From the NCBI GenBank assembly GCA_023458595.1, contig JAEWYT010000033.1, forward strand, positions 1 through 39,195: a stretch of 39,195 nucleotides of DNA, written 5' to 3'. Source of the DNA: Pseudomonadota bacterium (GTDB lineage: Bacteria > Pseudomonadota > Alphaproteobacteria > Rhizobiales > Tepidamorphaceae). The stretch's first letter is position 1, and each line of letters opens with the position of its first letter. Positions 19,297-27,431 of the stretch are shown here, in pieces. The translations under genes were made by a program, and so were the position numbers. The notes under the pieces were generated by a model. That model did not search any database, was not told where the DNA came from, and was given only the letters and a program-made list of their open reading frames with translations.

Positions 19297-20718
19297 CTAC
19301 CGGAGCGGCGCCGTTTCCGGTTCGCGGCGCACCATGTCGGCGGGAATCGACACGCCGTCCACTTCCCTGAAGTAGTCGAAGATCGCGAAGGGATCATCGT
19401 TGACCATGACCGGCAGGAAGGCGGTGGCCGGGGTCAGGGGCGGCAGGCCCGCCGCATTCTCGCCATCGAGCGCGGCGCTCTTGTCATCCGGCTTTTCCGC
19501 CGGCAGCGGCACGCTGCCCGTCGTAACCGGATCGGGCTCGGCGCCCGCCTCGTCGCCCTTCACGCCGCCGAGGCTGCGCAGGCCGCCGGTGATGTTCTGG
19601 AGTTTGCCCCAGACGCCGGAGAACGCGGTAGCGACCGGCGGCAGGCCGCTGCTGTCGGCCTGGACGGGTGCCGTCGCGGCGACGGGCGTGATGAAATCCG
19701 CGGCCGGCTTCTCCTCGCTGGCGGCCCCGACCTCGGCGACCTGCTTGCCGAGCACCTTGTCGGCCTGCGCGTCGGAGGCGTCCGCCGCGTCGCCCTGATC
19801 CTGGATCGAGGCCGTCATGATGACGTCGGACTGGCCGGGCGCCTGCTGCTGCAGCTTCTCCTGCAGCTTGATCTCGGCGAGCGCCACCTGATAGGCGGTC
19901 TCGTCGCGCATCTCCTTGGCGGCGACGGCGACCTCGATGTTGTCGGGTATCTTCAGCTGCGGGCACCGTGCGTTGGCGATCATCTTCTGCCGCGGGTCGA
20001 CCGGACTTGCGTTGAACACGTAATCCTTGCCGCACACGCCGATGGCCGGCGGCTTGCCGGTCACCTCGAAATGGTCGCTGCCTTCCTTGAGCTTCTTCCA
20101 GAACACCATGTTCGGGTCGCCGGCGTGGCGGGCCATGTTCGCCGGCGTCATGCGGAACGGATAGGCCTGCACCTGGAAATCGCGCTGTCCGCCACGGAAC
20201 GCGTCCCGCGCCAGCGCGTAGATCTCGGCGATCTGCTCGTCTTCCATGGCGTAGCAGCCCGCCGACGAGCACGCTCCGTGCACCATCAGGTGCTTGCCGG
20301 TGCGGCCCAACGATTTGTCGTATTCGTTCGGAAAGCCGATGTTGAAGGACAGGTAGTAGCTCGAGTTCGGGTTCATCTGCCCGGGCGTGACCGTGTAGAA
20401 GCCTTCCGGCGCCTGCTTGTCGCCTTCCCTGATCTTCGGGCCGAGTTTGCCCGACCAGCTGCAGATGTCGTAGGCCTTGAACAGCGCGTAGCGCCCGTCC
20501 TTGCCTGGCTTCCACACCTCGAGCTTGCTGTCTTCCTTGTAGATCCGGATGACGATCGGATCTTCCTTGCGCATGCCCTTTTCCTCGAGCTCGCGCAGGG
20601 CGGCGTAGCTGAGAGGCTGCAGGTGCTTCGCGCCGCCCATCTGCTCGTCCATGCAGCCGCCGACGGCGAAAAGGGACAAGGCGAGTAGCGCAATCCGGGA
20701 ATGCCGAAGCTGGATCAT
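19297..20718 (-). CDS. Lipoprotein murein L,D-transpeptidase (YkuD/YafK-like) with long disordered tail
   Basis: The 473-residue product has a lipoprotein signal (MIQLRHSRIALLALSLFAVG, then GC) with Cys22 as the lipidated residue. A YkuD-type catalytic domain covers about 50-240, with His148 and nucleophile Cys155 in HGACSSAGCYAM. Such enzymes make 3-3 cross-links in peptidoglycan or attach or detach proteins. After about residue 275 comes some 200 residues of low complexity rich in Ala, Asp, Pro and Gly, much longer than E. coli YafK. The ATG at 20718 is preferred over a GTG at 20742, because the signal peptide starts at once and the GTG has no ribosome binding site. It follows accA on the same strand after 167 bases. 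Confidence 0.92.
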   Translation of the reverse strand: MIQLRHSRIALLALSLFAVGGCMDEQMGGAKHLQPLSYAALRELEEKGMRKEDPIVIRIYKEDSKLEVWKPGKDGRYALFKAYDICSWSGKLGPKIREGDKQAPEGFYTVTPGQMNPNSSYYLSFNIGFPNEYDKSLGRTGKHLMVHGACSSAGCYAMEDEQIAEIYALARDAFRGGQRDFQVQAYPFRMTPANMARHAGDPNMVFWKKLKEGSDHFEVTGKPPAIGVCGKDYVFNASPVDPRQKMIANARCPQLKIPDNIEVAVAAKEMRDETAYQVALAEIKLQEKLQQQAPGQSDVIMTASIQDQGDAADASDAQADKVLGKQVAEVGAASEEKPAADFITPVAATAPVQADSSGLPPVATAFSGVWGKLQNITGGLRSLGGVKGDEAGAEPDPVTTGSVPLPAEKPDDKSAALDGENAAGLPPLTPATAFLPVMVNDDPFAIFDYFREVDGVSIPADMVRREPETAPLR

Positions 20719-20778
20719 GAGGTGGTCCGAAAATCCATACACAGAGACGACCGTACGGATAAAATCAGCACGATAGCG

Positions 20779-20793
20779 TTAAGACTTCGTTTA
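20779..20793. promoter_or_regulatory. CtrA-like site upstream of the L,D-transpeptidase gene
   Basis: TTAA, seven bases, then TTTA (20779-20782 and 20790-20793) matches the CtrA consensus TTAA-N7-TTAA with one mismatch. It lies about 60 bases upstream of the L,D-transpeptidase start. Cell-cycle control of a wall-modifying enzyme by CtrA would make sense, but such AT-rich matches also occur by chance. Confidence 0.35.
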
Positions 20794-20885
20794 CCGCCGA
20801 CGCTGGTGGCCCCGATTTTTGCCGCCCTTCCGTCCTATGGCAATCGCAATTTAGCGGCGAAACCATGGCAGCGCACTGATTCTGA

Positions 20886-21839
20886 TCAAAGCGAGCGGCC
20901 CATCGCGATGAACTTTTCGCGACGGCGGCGCCGAATCTCGTCGGAATCGAGCCCGTTCATATCCTTCAGCGCCGACTCGATCGCGCTCCCCGCCGATTCG
21001 ATGGCCTCAGGCGGGTTCCGGTGCGCCCCGCCGACCGGCTCCGGGATGATCGTGTCGATCACCTTGAGTCGTTTCAGATCCGATGCCGTGACCTTCATCG
21101 CGGTCGCCGCATCGGCCGCCCGCGACGAATCGCGCCACAGGATCGACGCCGAGGCCTCCGGCGAGGCGACCGTGTAGATCGAGTGCTCGAGCATCAGCAC
21201 CTGGTTGGTGACCGCGATCGCCACCGCGCCGCCCGAGCCGCCCTCGCCGATCACGATCGACACGTTGGGGGTGCCGAGCCTGAGGCAGGCCTCGATGCCG
21301 CGCGCGATCGCCTCCCCCTGACCGCGCTCCTCGGCGCCGACGCCGGGATAGGCGCCAGCCGTGTCGATGAAGGCGATGACGGGCAGGCCGAACCGGTCGG
21401 CCGTTTCCATGAGGCGGACCGCCTTGCGGTAGCCCTCCGGACGCGCCATGCCGAAATTGTGCTTGAGCCGGCTTTCGGTGTCGGAGCCTTTCTCGTGGCC
21501 CATCACCACGACCGGATTGCCGCGGAACCGCCCGAGACCGCCGACGATCGCCGCATCCTCGCCGAAGTGGCGGTCGCCGGCGAGCGGCGTGAAGTCCTCG
21601 ATCAGCCTGCCGATGTAGTCGAGCGTGTGCGGCCGCCCCGGATGGCGGGCGACCTGGGTCTTCTGCCAGGGCGTCAGCTTGCCGTAGATGTCGCGCAGCG
21701 CCTGGTCGGCCTTGGTCTGCAGCCGCGAGATCTCGTCGGCGATGCCAACGCCGCCCTCGCCGGCTTCGAGCACCCTCAGTTCGGCGAGCTTGCCTTCGAG
21801 ATCGACGACCGGCTTCTCGAAATCGAGATAGATTTTCAT
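20886..21839 (-). CDS. accA: Acetyl-CoA carboxylase carboxyltransferase subunit alpha AccA
   Basis: AccA pairs with AccD to move carboxyl from biotin to acetyl-CoA, the committed step of fatty-acid synthesis. The 317-residue product starts MKIYLDFEKPVVDLEGKLAE and contains HPGRPHTLDYIGRLIEDF and FIDTAGAYPGVGAEERGQ. The oxyanion-hole region GEGGSGGAVAIAVTNQVLML and the conserved YTVASPEASASILWRD follow. Length is normal. It lies 60 bases after xerD and upstream of the L,D-transpeptidase gene. Confidence 0.98.
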   Translation of the reverse strand: MKIYLDFEKPVVDLEGKLAELRVLEAGEGGVGIADEISRLQTKADQALRDIYGKLTPWQKTQVARHPGRPHTLDYIGRLIEDFTPLAGDRHFGEDAAIVGGLGRFRGNPVVVMGHEKGSDTESRLKHNFGMARPEGYRKAVRLMETADRFGLPVIAFIDTAGAYPGVGAEERGQGEAIARGIEACLRLGTPNVSIVIGEGGSGGAVAIAVTNQVLMLEHSIYTVASPEASASILWRDSSRAADAATAMKVTASDLKRLKVIDTIIPEPVGGAHRNPPEAIESAGSAIESALKDMNGLDSDEIRRRRREKFIAMGRSL

Positions 21840-21899
21840 GTGTTCTCTGCACCTGCCCGTTGGCGGGCCGTCGGAAACTGTCTTTCCGCGTATGCCCTG

Positions 21900-22898
21900 T
21901 CAAGCGCCCGAAGGTTCGCGGCTCGCCCGCCCCCGACGCCCGCCGCCGCGGCCGGCGGCCATCGGATGATGGTCGGAAACGATCCGTTTCAGCCGCTCTT
22001 CCAGCACGTGCGTGTAGATCTGCGTCGTCGAGATGTCGGCGTGGCCGAGGAGCTTCTGGACGACCCTGAGATCGGCGCCGTTTTCGAGCAGATGGCTCGC
22101 GAAGGCGTGACGCAGCACGTGCGGCGACACCTTCGCCGACGGTACCCCGGCGCGCGCGGCGAGCCCCTTGAGATCGCGGGCGAACGCCTGGCGCGTCAGA
22201 TGCCCGGCGTCGGAGTCGGCCGGGAAGAGCCAGCGCCCCGTGAGCCCGGCCTCGCGTTTCGCCGCATCCCATTCGGCGAGGGCGCCCCGCGCGGCGTCGG
22301 TGAGCGGCACGAGCCGCTCCCGCCCGCCCTTGCCGACGATCGCCAGCACGGGCCGTTCGCCGCGCGCGGCCGACGCCGGCAGCGCGGTCAGTTCCGAGAC
22401 GCGCAGGCCGGTCGCATAGAGCAGCTCCAGCAGGCAGCGCATGCGAACGGCCCGCAGCCGCGCCGCCTTCGAGACGCTACCGTCTGTAGCCTCGGCGGCG
22501 GCCCGATCCAGAAGCGCGGTGACCTGCGCCTGCGTCAGGATCTTCGGCAGCGGGCGCCCGCGTTTGGGACCGTCGAGGGTACGCGTCGGATCGTCCTCGC
22601 GATGGCCGCTCTCGACCAGGAAGCAATGGAACTGGCGCAGCGCCGACAGGCGCCTCTGCTGCGAGGTCGCCGCGAAGCCGCGGCTTTCGAGATCGGCGAG
22701 ATAGGCTCGAACCAGCCTGTCGTCGGCCCCGTCGACCTTCGAACCGCGCTGGCCGGCGAAGGAGGCGAAATCCTCCAAGTCGCGACGGTAGGCGTCGAGC
22801 GTGTTTGCGGAGGCGAGCCGCTCGGCGGCGATCATTTCGAGGAACGCTTCGACGACGGCGCCGAAGCCGGATGTGCCCGATCTACGCGCCGCCGCCAC
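21900..22898 (-). CDS. xerD: Tyrosine recombinase XerD
   Basis: XerD resolves chromosome dimers at dif together with XerC and FtsK. The 332-residue product has an N-terminal SAM-like DNA-binding domain (to about 110) and a catalytic domain with the full set Arg166, Lys190, His260, Arg263, His286 and Tyr295 (GLRVSEL; VGKGGRERLVPL; HVLRHAFASH; LGHADISTTQIYTHV). The last 20 or so residues are a Gly/Arg-rich extension. The name XerD rather than XerC rests on position beside accA/aroK. It starts 9 bases after the 47-residue gene and probably shares its promoter. Confidence 0.93.
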   Translation of the reverse strand: MAAARRSGTSGFGAVVEAFLEMIAAERLASANTLDAYRRDLEDFASFAGQRGSKVDGADDRLVRAYLADLESRGFAATSQQRRLSALRQFHCFLVESGHREDDPTRTLDGPKRGRPLPKILTQAQVTALLDRAAAEATDGSVSKAARLRAVRMRCLLELLYATGLRVSELTALPASAARGERPVLAIVGKGGRERLVPLTDAARGALAEWDAAKREAGLTGRWLFPADSDAGHLTRQAFARDLKGLAARAGVPSAKVSPHVLRHAFASHLLENGADLRVVQKLLGHADISTTQIYTHVLEERLKRIVSDHHPMAAGRGGGRRGRASREPSGA

Positions 22899-22907
22899 CG
22901 ACGCGGC

Positions 22908-23051
22908 TCACTGCTGCAGGCGCTCGGCGGGCACCCTGACCGAGATCTCGCGGGGTGTCGGATCGACGAAGGTGACGAGCGCGAACATCGTCGCGTAGAC
23001 AATGCCGACAAGGAAGCCGATCATCACGAGAAAGCGAAATAGACTCGGCAC
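22908..23051 (-). CDS. Small single-pass membrane protein (47 aa) upstream of xerD
   Basis: Reading from GTG at 23049-23051 gives a 47-residue protein with a basic N-terminus and a hydrophobic stretch LVMIGFLVGIVYATMFALV at residues 8-26. The tail contains FVDPTPREISVRVPAERLQQ (28-47), which would face the periplasm. GGGAG lies 9 bases before the GTG and GAGGA touches it. I recall short alphaproteobacterial proteins with a similar 'FVxPTPREMTVRIP' tail near xerD/aroK, which argues for a real gene. Its stop is 9 bases before the xerD ATG, so the two form an operon. Function is unknown; a membrane partner of cell division or recombination is only a guess from position. Confidence 0.75.
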   Translation of the reverse strand: MPSLFRFLVMIGFLVGIVYATMFALVTFVDPTPREISVRVPAERLQQ

Positions 23052-23081
23052 TCCTCGAATCTCCCGTCCGCCCGCGCCTCC

Positions 23082-23111
23082 TTAATACGCAAGCGCGGCG
23101 CTTGTGTCCAA
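23082..23111 (-). promoter_or_regulatory. Promoter of the small-gene-xerD unit, with a perfect 15-base palindrome in its spacer
   Basis: On the minus strand TTGGAC (23106-23111) and TATTAA (23082-23087) are 18 bases apart. The spacer contains a perfect inverted repeat CAAGCGC-g-GCGCTTG at 23090-23104; a further CAAG at 23109-23112 repeats the half-site. A regulator bound there would block RNA polymerase. The start of transcription would fall near 23075, about 24 bases before the GTG. Confidence 0.5.
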
Positions 23112-23196
23112 GCCGGTCGACGACTAGTGAAGGGATTTTCCGGCCCGCCCGGCCGCCGATATAGGATAGTTTGGCCTTTTGCGCCACAAAGCACGC

Positions 23197-23841
23197 ATGA
23201 CGTCGACCCGTACCGCCCGCAGCAAGCAGCCGCGCTACCGCAGTCCCAATCCGGCGGGGATCCGTGCCCGTCTCGGGGATCGCTCCGCCGTGCTGATCGG
23301 CATGATGGGCGCGGGCAAGTCCTCGGTCGGACGCAGGCTCGCGGCCCGTCTCGGCCTGCCCTTCGTCGACGCCGACACCGAGATCGAGGCGGCGGCCGGC
23401 TGCTCCATTTCCGAGATCTTCGAGCTGCACGGCGAGGGCCATTTCCGCGAAGGCGAGCGCAAGGTGATCGCCCGCCTGCTGGAGAGCGGCCCGCAGGTGC
23501 TGGCGACCGGCGGCGGCGCCTGGATGAACGACGTGACCCGCGGGAACATCGCCGCCCGCGGCATCTCGATCTGGCTCAGGGCCGATCTCGACGTGCTGCT
23601 GCGACGGGTGAAGCGGCGCACCAACCGGCCGCTCCTCGACGTCGAGGACGTCGACGCGGCGCTGCGCCGCCTGGTCGACGAACGCTATCCCGTCTACGGC
23701 CGCGCCGACGTCACCGTCCATTCGCGCGACGTTCCGCACGACGTGGTCGTCGACGAGATCCTCGAAGCCCTCGACCGCCGCCTGCCGCCGGAGGAGGGCG
23801 TGGACGCCGCCATCGACGACGCAGGGAGCACCGCCCCATGA
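23197..23841 (+). CDS. aroK: Shikimate kinase AroK
   Basis: AroK phosphorylates shikimate with ATP, step five of the chorismate pathway. The 214-residue product has Walker A GMMGAGKS (35-42), the shikimate-binding FVDADTEIEAAAG and FREGERKVIARL, ATGGGAWM, and the lid RTNRPLL. The first 30 residues are a basic extension common in Hyphomicrobiales. The ATG at 23197 is used; a TTG at 23179 would add six residues, and neither has a strong ribosome binding site. Its stop overlaps the aroB start (ATGA). Confidence 0.96.
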   Translation: MTSTRTARSKQPRYRSPNPAGIRARLGDRSAVLIGMMGAGKSSVGRRLAARLGLPFVDADTEIEAAAGCSISEIFELHGEGHFREGERKVIARLLESGPQVLATGGGAWMNDVTRGNIAARGISIWLRADLDVLLRRVKRRTNRPLLDVEDVDAALRRLVDERYPVYGRADVTVHSRDVPHDVVVDEILEALDRRLPPEEGVDAAIDDAGSTAP

Positions 23842-24971
23842 CCGCCGACATCAGGTCCGTTCCTTCCGGCGAGACGGTCCGCGTCGATCTCGGCGAGCGT
23901 GCCTACGACATCGTCATCGGCCCGAACGCGCTCGCCGGTCTCGGCGGACTGATCGCCGCGCTCGCGCCCGGCGCCAGGGTCGCCGTCGTCAGCGACGAGA
24001 CGGTCGAGAAGCTGCACGGGCCCGCCCTGCGTTCCGCCCTTGCGGGCCGCGTCGGGATCGCCGCGACCGTCACCGTGCCGCCGGGCGAATCCTCCAAGTG
24101 CTTTACCGAGCTCGAGCGCGTCGTAGGCGCGCTGCTCGACGCCCGCGTCGAGCGCGGCGACCTCGTCGTCGCCTTCGGCGGCGGCGTGGTGGGCGACCTC
24201 GCCGGTTTCGCCGCGGCGATCCTGAGGCGCGGCGTGCGCTACGTGCAGGTGCCGACCACCCTGCTGGCCCAGGTCGACTCCTCCGTCGGCGGCAAGACCG
24301 GCATCGATACGAGCCACGGCAAGAATCTGGTCGGCGCCTTCCATCAACCGTCCCTCGTCGTCGCCGACTCGGCCCTTCTGGACACCCTGAGTCCGCGCGA
24401 ATTCCGCGCCGGCTACGCCGAGGTCGCCAAGTACGGCATGATCGACGACCCCGCCTTCTTCGCCTGGCTCGAGGGCAGCTGGCGCGAGGTCTTCGCCGGC
24501 GGACCCGCGCGCATCCGCGCGATCGCCACGAGCTGCCGCTCGAAGGCGCGCGTGGTCGCCGCCGACGAGCGCGAGGGCGGCCGGCGCGCGCTCCTCAACC
24601 TCGGCCACACCTTCGGTCACGCGATCGAGACGGCGGCGGGCTTCGACGGCACCCTCGTCCACGGCGAGGCGGTCGCCGTCGGCATGGTGCTCGCCTTCGG
24701 CTTCTCCGCGAAGCTCGGTCTGTGCGACCCCGCCGACGAGGACCGTGTCGCCCGGCACCTTTCGGCGGTTGGATTGCCGACCCGGCCTTCCCATATCGGA
24801 GGCGGGCTCCCCTCCGTCGACCGGCTGCTCGAGCTGATCCGTCAGGACAAGAAGGTCGAGCGCGGCACCCTGACCTTCGTCCTCGTCGAGGGTATCGGCA
24901 AGGCGTTCATCAGGAAGGACGTGCCGGAAGCGGCGGTGAGGGAGTTCCTTCTCGAACGACTGGAACAATGA
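23838..24971 (+). CDS. aroB: 3-dehydroquinate synthase AroB
   Basis: AroB converts DAHP to 3-dehydroquinate, step two of the shikimate pathway, using NAD and a metal ion. The 377-residue product has the NAD-binding GGGVVGDLAGFAAAILRRG, the substrate region VPTTLLAQVDSSVGGKTGID, and metal-binding residues around FRAGYAEVAKYGMI, LGHTFGHAIE and HGEAVAVGM. It is joined by four-base ATGA overlaps to aroK upstream and to the CorC-type gene downstream, so the three are translated as a coupled set. Confidence 0.98.
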   Translation: MTADIRSVPSGETVRVDLGERAYDIVIGPNALAGLGGLIAALAPGARVAVVSDETVEKLHGPALRSALAGRVGIAATVTVPPGESSKCFTELERVVGALLDARVERGDLVVAFGGGVVGDLAGFAAAILRRGVRYVQVPTTLLAQVDSSVGGKTGIDTSHGKNLVGAFHQPSLVVADSALLDTLSPREFRAGYAEVAKYGMIDDPAFFAWLEGSWREVFAGGPARIRAIATSCRSKARVVAADEREGGRRALLNLGHTFGHAIETAAGFDGTLVHGEAVAVGMVLAFGFSAKLGLCDPADEDRVARHLSAVGLPTRPSHIGGGLPSVDRLLELIRQDKKVERGTLTFVLVEGIGKAFIRKDVPEAAVREFLLERLEQ

Positions 24972-26323
24972 CCCTAGCGACTGCCATCATCCTCGGCGCC
25001 GTCATCGGCCTGATCATCGCCTCGGCCTTCTTCTCGGGCTCGGAGACGGCGCTGACGGCCGCTTCCCGGGCGCGCATGCATCAGATCGAGAAGACCGGCG
25101 AGAAACGGGCGAAGATCGTCGCCGCGCTGCTCGAGACCCGCGAGCGGCTGATCGGCGCGCTCCTGCTCGGCAACAACCTCGTCAACATCCTCGCCTCGGC
25201 GATGGCGACGAGCCTGGCGATCCGGCTCTTCGGCGATGCCGGCGTCGTCTACGCGACCGTCGTCATGACGGCGCTGGTCGTCGTCTTCGCCGAGGTACTG
25301 CCCAAGACCTACGCCATCATCCATCCCGACCGGGTGGCGCTGTTCGTCTCGCCGCTGGTCCGGTTGATCGTCTGGGTGTTCGGTCCCGTGACGATGGCGA
25401 TCGAGGTCGTCGTGCGCGGCATCATGCGCGCCGCCGGCAGCAAGATCGCCGACACCCAGCCGCTCCTGTCGGCGCACGAGGAACTGCGCGGCGCGATCGA
25501 CTTGCACCATCGCGAGGGCGCCGTGGTCGCGGAGGACCGCTACATGCTCGGCGGCATCCTCGATCTGCGCGACCTCGAGGTCTCCGACGTCATGGTCCAC
25601 CGCACCGAGATGCGCATGCTCAACGGCGACGAGCCGCCGGAGAAGATCGTCCAGGAGGTGCTGGCGAGCCCGCACACGCGCATGCCGCTTTGGAAGGGCG
25701 AGCCGGAGAATATCGTCGGCGTGCTGCACGCCAAGGACCTGCTGCGAACGCTCGCCGCCGAGAACGCCGACGCGAGCAAGCTCGACATCGAGGCGATCGT
25801 CACGCCGCCCTGGTTCGTACCCGACGTGACGACGCTTCAGGACCAGCTCAACGCCTTCCTGAAGCGCAAGGCGCATTTCGCCCTCGTCGTCGACGAGTAC
25901 GGTGAGGTGATGGGCCTCGTCACCCTCGAGGACATACTCGAGGAGATCGTCGGCGACATCGCCGACGAGCACGACATCGTGGTGGAAGGCGTGCGCCCGC
26001 AGACCGACGGCGCGGTCCTCGTCGACGGCTCGGTGCCGATCCGCGACCTGAACCGCGCGATGGAATGGAACCTGCCCGACGACGAGGCGACCACCATCGC
26101 CGGCCTCGTCATCCACGAGGCGCGCCAGATTCCCGAGCCGGGCCAGGCCTTCACCTTTCACGGCTTCCGCTTCCAGGTGGCACGCAAGACCGGCAATCGG
26201 CTGACCAAGCTCCGCATCACGCCGGTGTCGAAGGTGAAGACGACCCGGGCGGCGAAGACGGCGGAAGCGGCGAAAACCGTCGAGGCGGCAACGTCCGCCA
26301 AGGCGGCCGAAGGCCAGGGCTGA
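24968..26323 (+). CDS. HlyC/CorC family membrane protein (DUF21-CBS-CorC_HlyC)
   Basis: The 451-residue product has a DUF21/CNNM-like membrane domain (about 1-185; FFSGSETALTAASRARMHQI, LLLGNNLVNILASAMATSLA and VVVFAEVLPKTYA). A CBS pair follows at about 200-325 (VMVHRTEMRMLNGDEPPEKI; FALVVDEYGEVMGLVTLEDI), then a CorC_HlyC domain to about 425. An Ala/Lys-rich tail ends the protein. Relatives are CorB/CorC and CNNM Mg2+ transporters. Hemolysin is a historical name. It starts on the aroB stop (ATGA). Its TGA abuts the facing bolA stop, giving TGATCA. Confidence 0.95.
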   Translation: MTLATAIILGAVIGLIIASAFFSGSETALTAASRARMHQIEKTGEKRAKIVAALLETRERLIGALLLGNNLVNILASAMATSLAIRLFGDAGVVYATVVMTALVVVFAEVLPKTYAIIHPDRVALFVSPLVRLIVWVFGPVTMAIEVVVRGIMRAAGSKIADTQPLLSAHEELRGAIDLHHREGAVVAEDRYMLGGILDLRDLEVSDVMVHRTEMRMLNGDEPPEKIVQEVLASPHTRMPLWKGEPENIVGVLHAKDLLRTLAAENADASKLDIEAIVTPPWFVPDVTTLQDQLNAFLKRKAHFALVVDEYGEVMGLVTLEDILEEIVGDIADEHDIVVEGVRPQTDGAVLVDGSVPIRDLNRAMEWNLPDDEATTIAGLVIHEARQIPEPGQAFTFHGFRFQVARKTGNRLTKLRITPVSKVKTTRAAKTAEAAKTVEAATSAKAAEGQG

Positions 26324-26608
26324 TCAGGCTTCGCCCGGCGCATTCGCCGAGACGGCGAGCGCATGGACGCCGCCGGCAAGCTCGTCGGCGAGCGCGGCGT
26401 TGACCATGCGGTGCCGGTCGACGCGGCTCTTTCCCGCGAAGGCCTCGGCCACGATCTTGACGCGGAAATGCGTCTCGCCACCTTCCCGCCATCCGGCGTG
26501 GCCACGATGGCGCTCGGATTCGTCGAGGACTTCCAGCGCGCTCGGTGAGAAAGCGCTCGTCAACTTCTCGGCGATACGATCGCCGGTGCTCTTTGCCTGT
26601 TTGCTCAT
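26324..26608 (-). CDS. BolA family protein
   Basis: The 94-residue BolA-like protein has the family pattern ALEVLDESERHRGH, then GGETHFRVKIVAEAFAGKSR and VDRHRMVNAALADEL. BolA proteins bind monothiol glutaredoxins and [2Fe-2S] clusters and some act as regulators. The ATG at 26606-26608 is chosen because the longer frame upstream (to 26656) is unlike the family. A perfect TTGACA sits on this strand at 26638-26643, but I see no good -10. It converges on the CorC-type gene and diverges from the J-protein gene; this order is common in the group. Confidence 0.93.
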   Translation of the reverse strand: MSKQAKSTGDRIAEKLTSAFSPSALEVLDESERHRGHAGWREGGETHFRVKIVAEAFAGKSRVDRHRMVNAALADELAGGVHALAVSANAPGEA

Positions 26609-26682
26609 GGGAGTCTCGTGACGGGCAGGAGCGTAACTGTCAAGCCGGGAAGCCATGCGGTCGGCGCGACCCGGCGCAACGC

Positions 26683-26711
26683 TTGTGCCGATTCACATCG
26701 ATACCCATAAT
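26683..26711 (+). promoter_or_regulatory. Candidate promoter giving a leaderless or near-leaderless J-protein mRNA
   Basis: TTGTGC (26683-26688), a 17-base spacer and CATAAT (26706-26711, five of six -10 positions) put the transcription start about 7 bases further on, at or beside the ATG at 26719. No ribosome binding site precedes that ATG, in keeping with leaderless translation. Confidence 0.5.
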
Positions 26712-26718
26712 TCGACCC

Positions 26719-27354
26719 ATGAAACTCGACTCCAAATGGTTCGACCGGATCAGGGTGCGCCCGGACGCCGAGCGCATCGCCGCCGAACGCGTACCCCAGT
26801 GCGATGCGCCGGGCTGCCGCCAGCCCGGCGGCTACCGCGCGCCCAAGGGGCGCCACCGGGAGGGCGAGTACTACAATTTCTGCCTCGACCACGTGCGCGA
26901 CTACAACAAGTCCTACAACTGGTTCTCCGGAATGTCGGAGAACGACGTGCAGGAATGGCTGCGCTCGCGCATGACGGGCCACCGGCCGACCTGGTCGATG
27001 GGGGTTGACGGCAAGGGACAAAATGCCGCTGAACGTCGCGCGGCCGCGGCGTTCCGGGCGGGAATGTTCTCCGATCCCTACGATTTCTTCACCGAGGCGC
27101 GCCACGGATCGCGCCAGGACGCCGAACCGGCGGCGCGTCGACGCCGCGTCGGGGCGCTGGAGCGCCGCTCCCTCGACGTTCTCGGGCTTGACGAGACGGC
27201 AACGGGCACCGAAATCAGGGTTCGCTACAAGGAACTGGTGAAGCGCCACCATCCGGACGCCAACGGCGGAGACCGATCGACGGAGGATCGGCTTCGCTCT
27301 ATCATCGAGGCCTATAAGACTCTCAAGGCCTCTGGCTTCTACCGCGATAGCTGA
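26719..27354 (+). CDS. J-domain protein with N-terminal cysteine motif
   Basis: The 211-residue product has a C-terminal J domain with the HPD tripeptide at 178-180 (YKELVKRHHPDANGG), which stimulates DnaK-type Hsp70 ATPases. An N-terminal region holds Cys28, Cys33, Cys55 and His58 (CDAPGC ... FCLDHV), a possible zinc site, followed by YNKSYNWFSGMSENDVQEW. It lacks the Gly-rich and peptide-binding parts of DnaJ, so it is a specialised co-chaperone whose client is unknown. Its place upstream of cobS, conserved as I recall, hints at a role with the cobaltochelatase. Confidence 0.92.
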   Translation: MKLDSKWFDRIRVRPDAERIAAERVPQCDAPGCRQPGGYRAPKGRHREGEYYNFCLDHVRDYNKSYNWFSGMSENDVQEWLRSRMTGHRPTWSMGVDGKGQNAAERRAAAAFRAGMFSDPYDFFTEARHGSRQDAEPAARRRRVGALERRSLDVLGLDETATGTEIRVRYKELVKRHHPDANGGDRSTEDRLRSIIEAYKTLKASGFYRDS

Positions 27355-27431
27355 GTATTGTCGGCGCGCTTCAATCAAGATCAGAATGTTCTAGTCGGGA
27401 CGCCAAGGGCGCTCCGCAAGCTGGAGGCAGC

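Noticed and set aside
20701..21177. A 158-codon plus-strand frame opposite accA
   Set aside because: Mostly antisense to accA, with no domain or ribosome binding site.
27355..27431. Cobalamin riboswitch before cobS
   Set aside because: The gap is only 77 bases and shows no B12-box-like conserved element.
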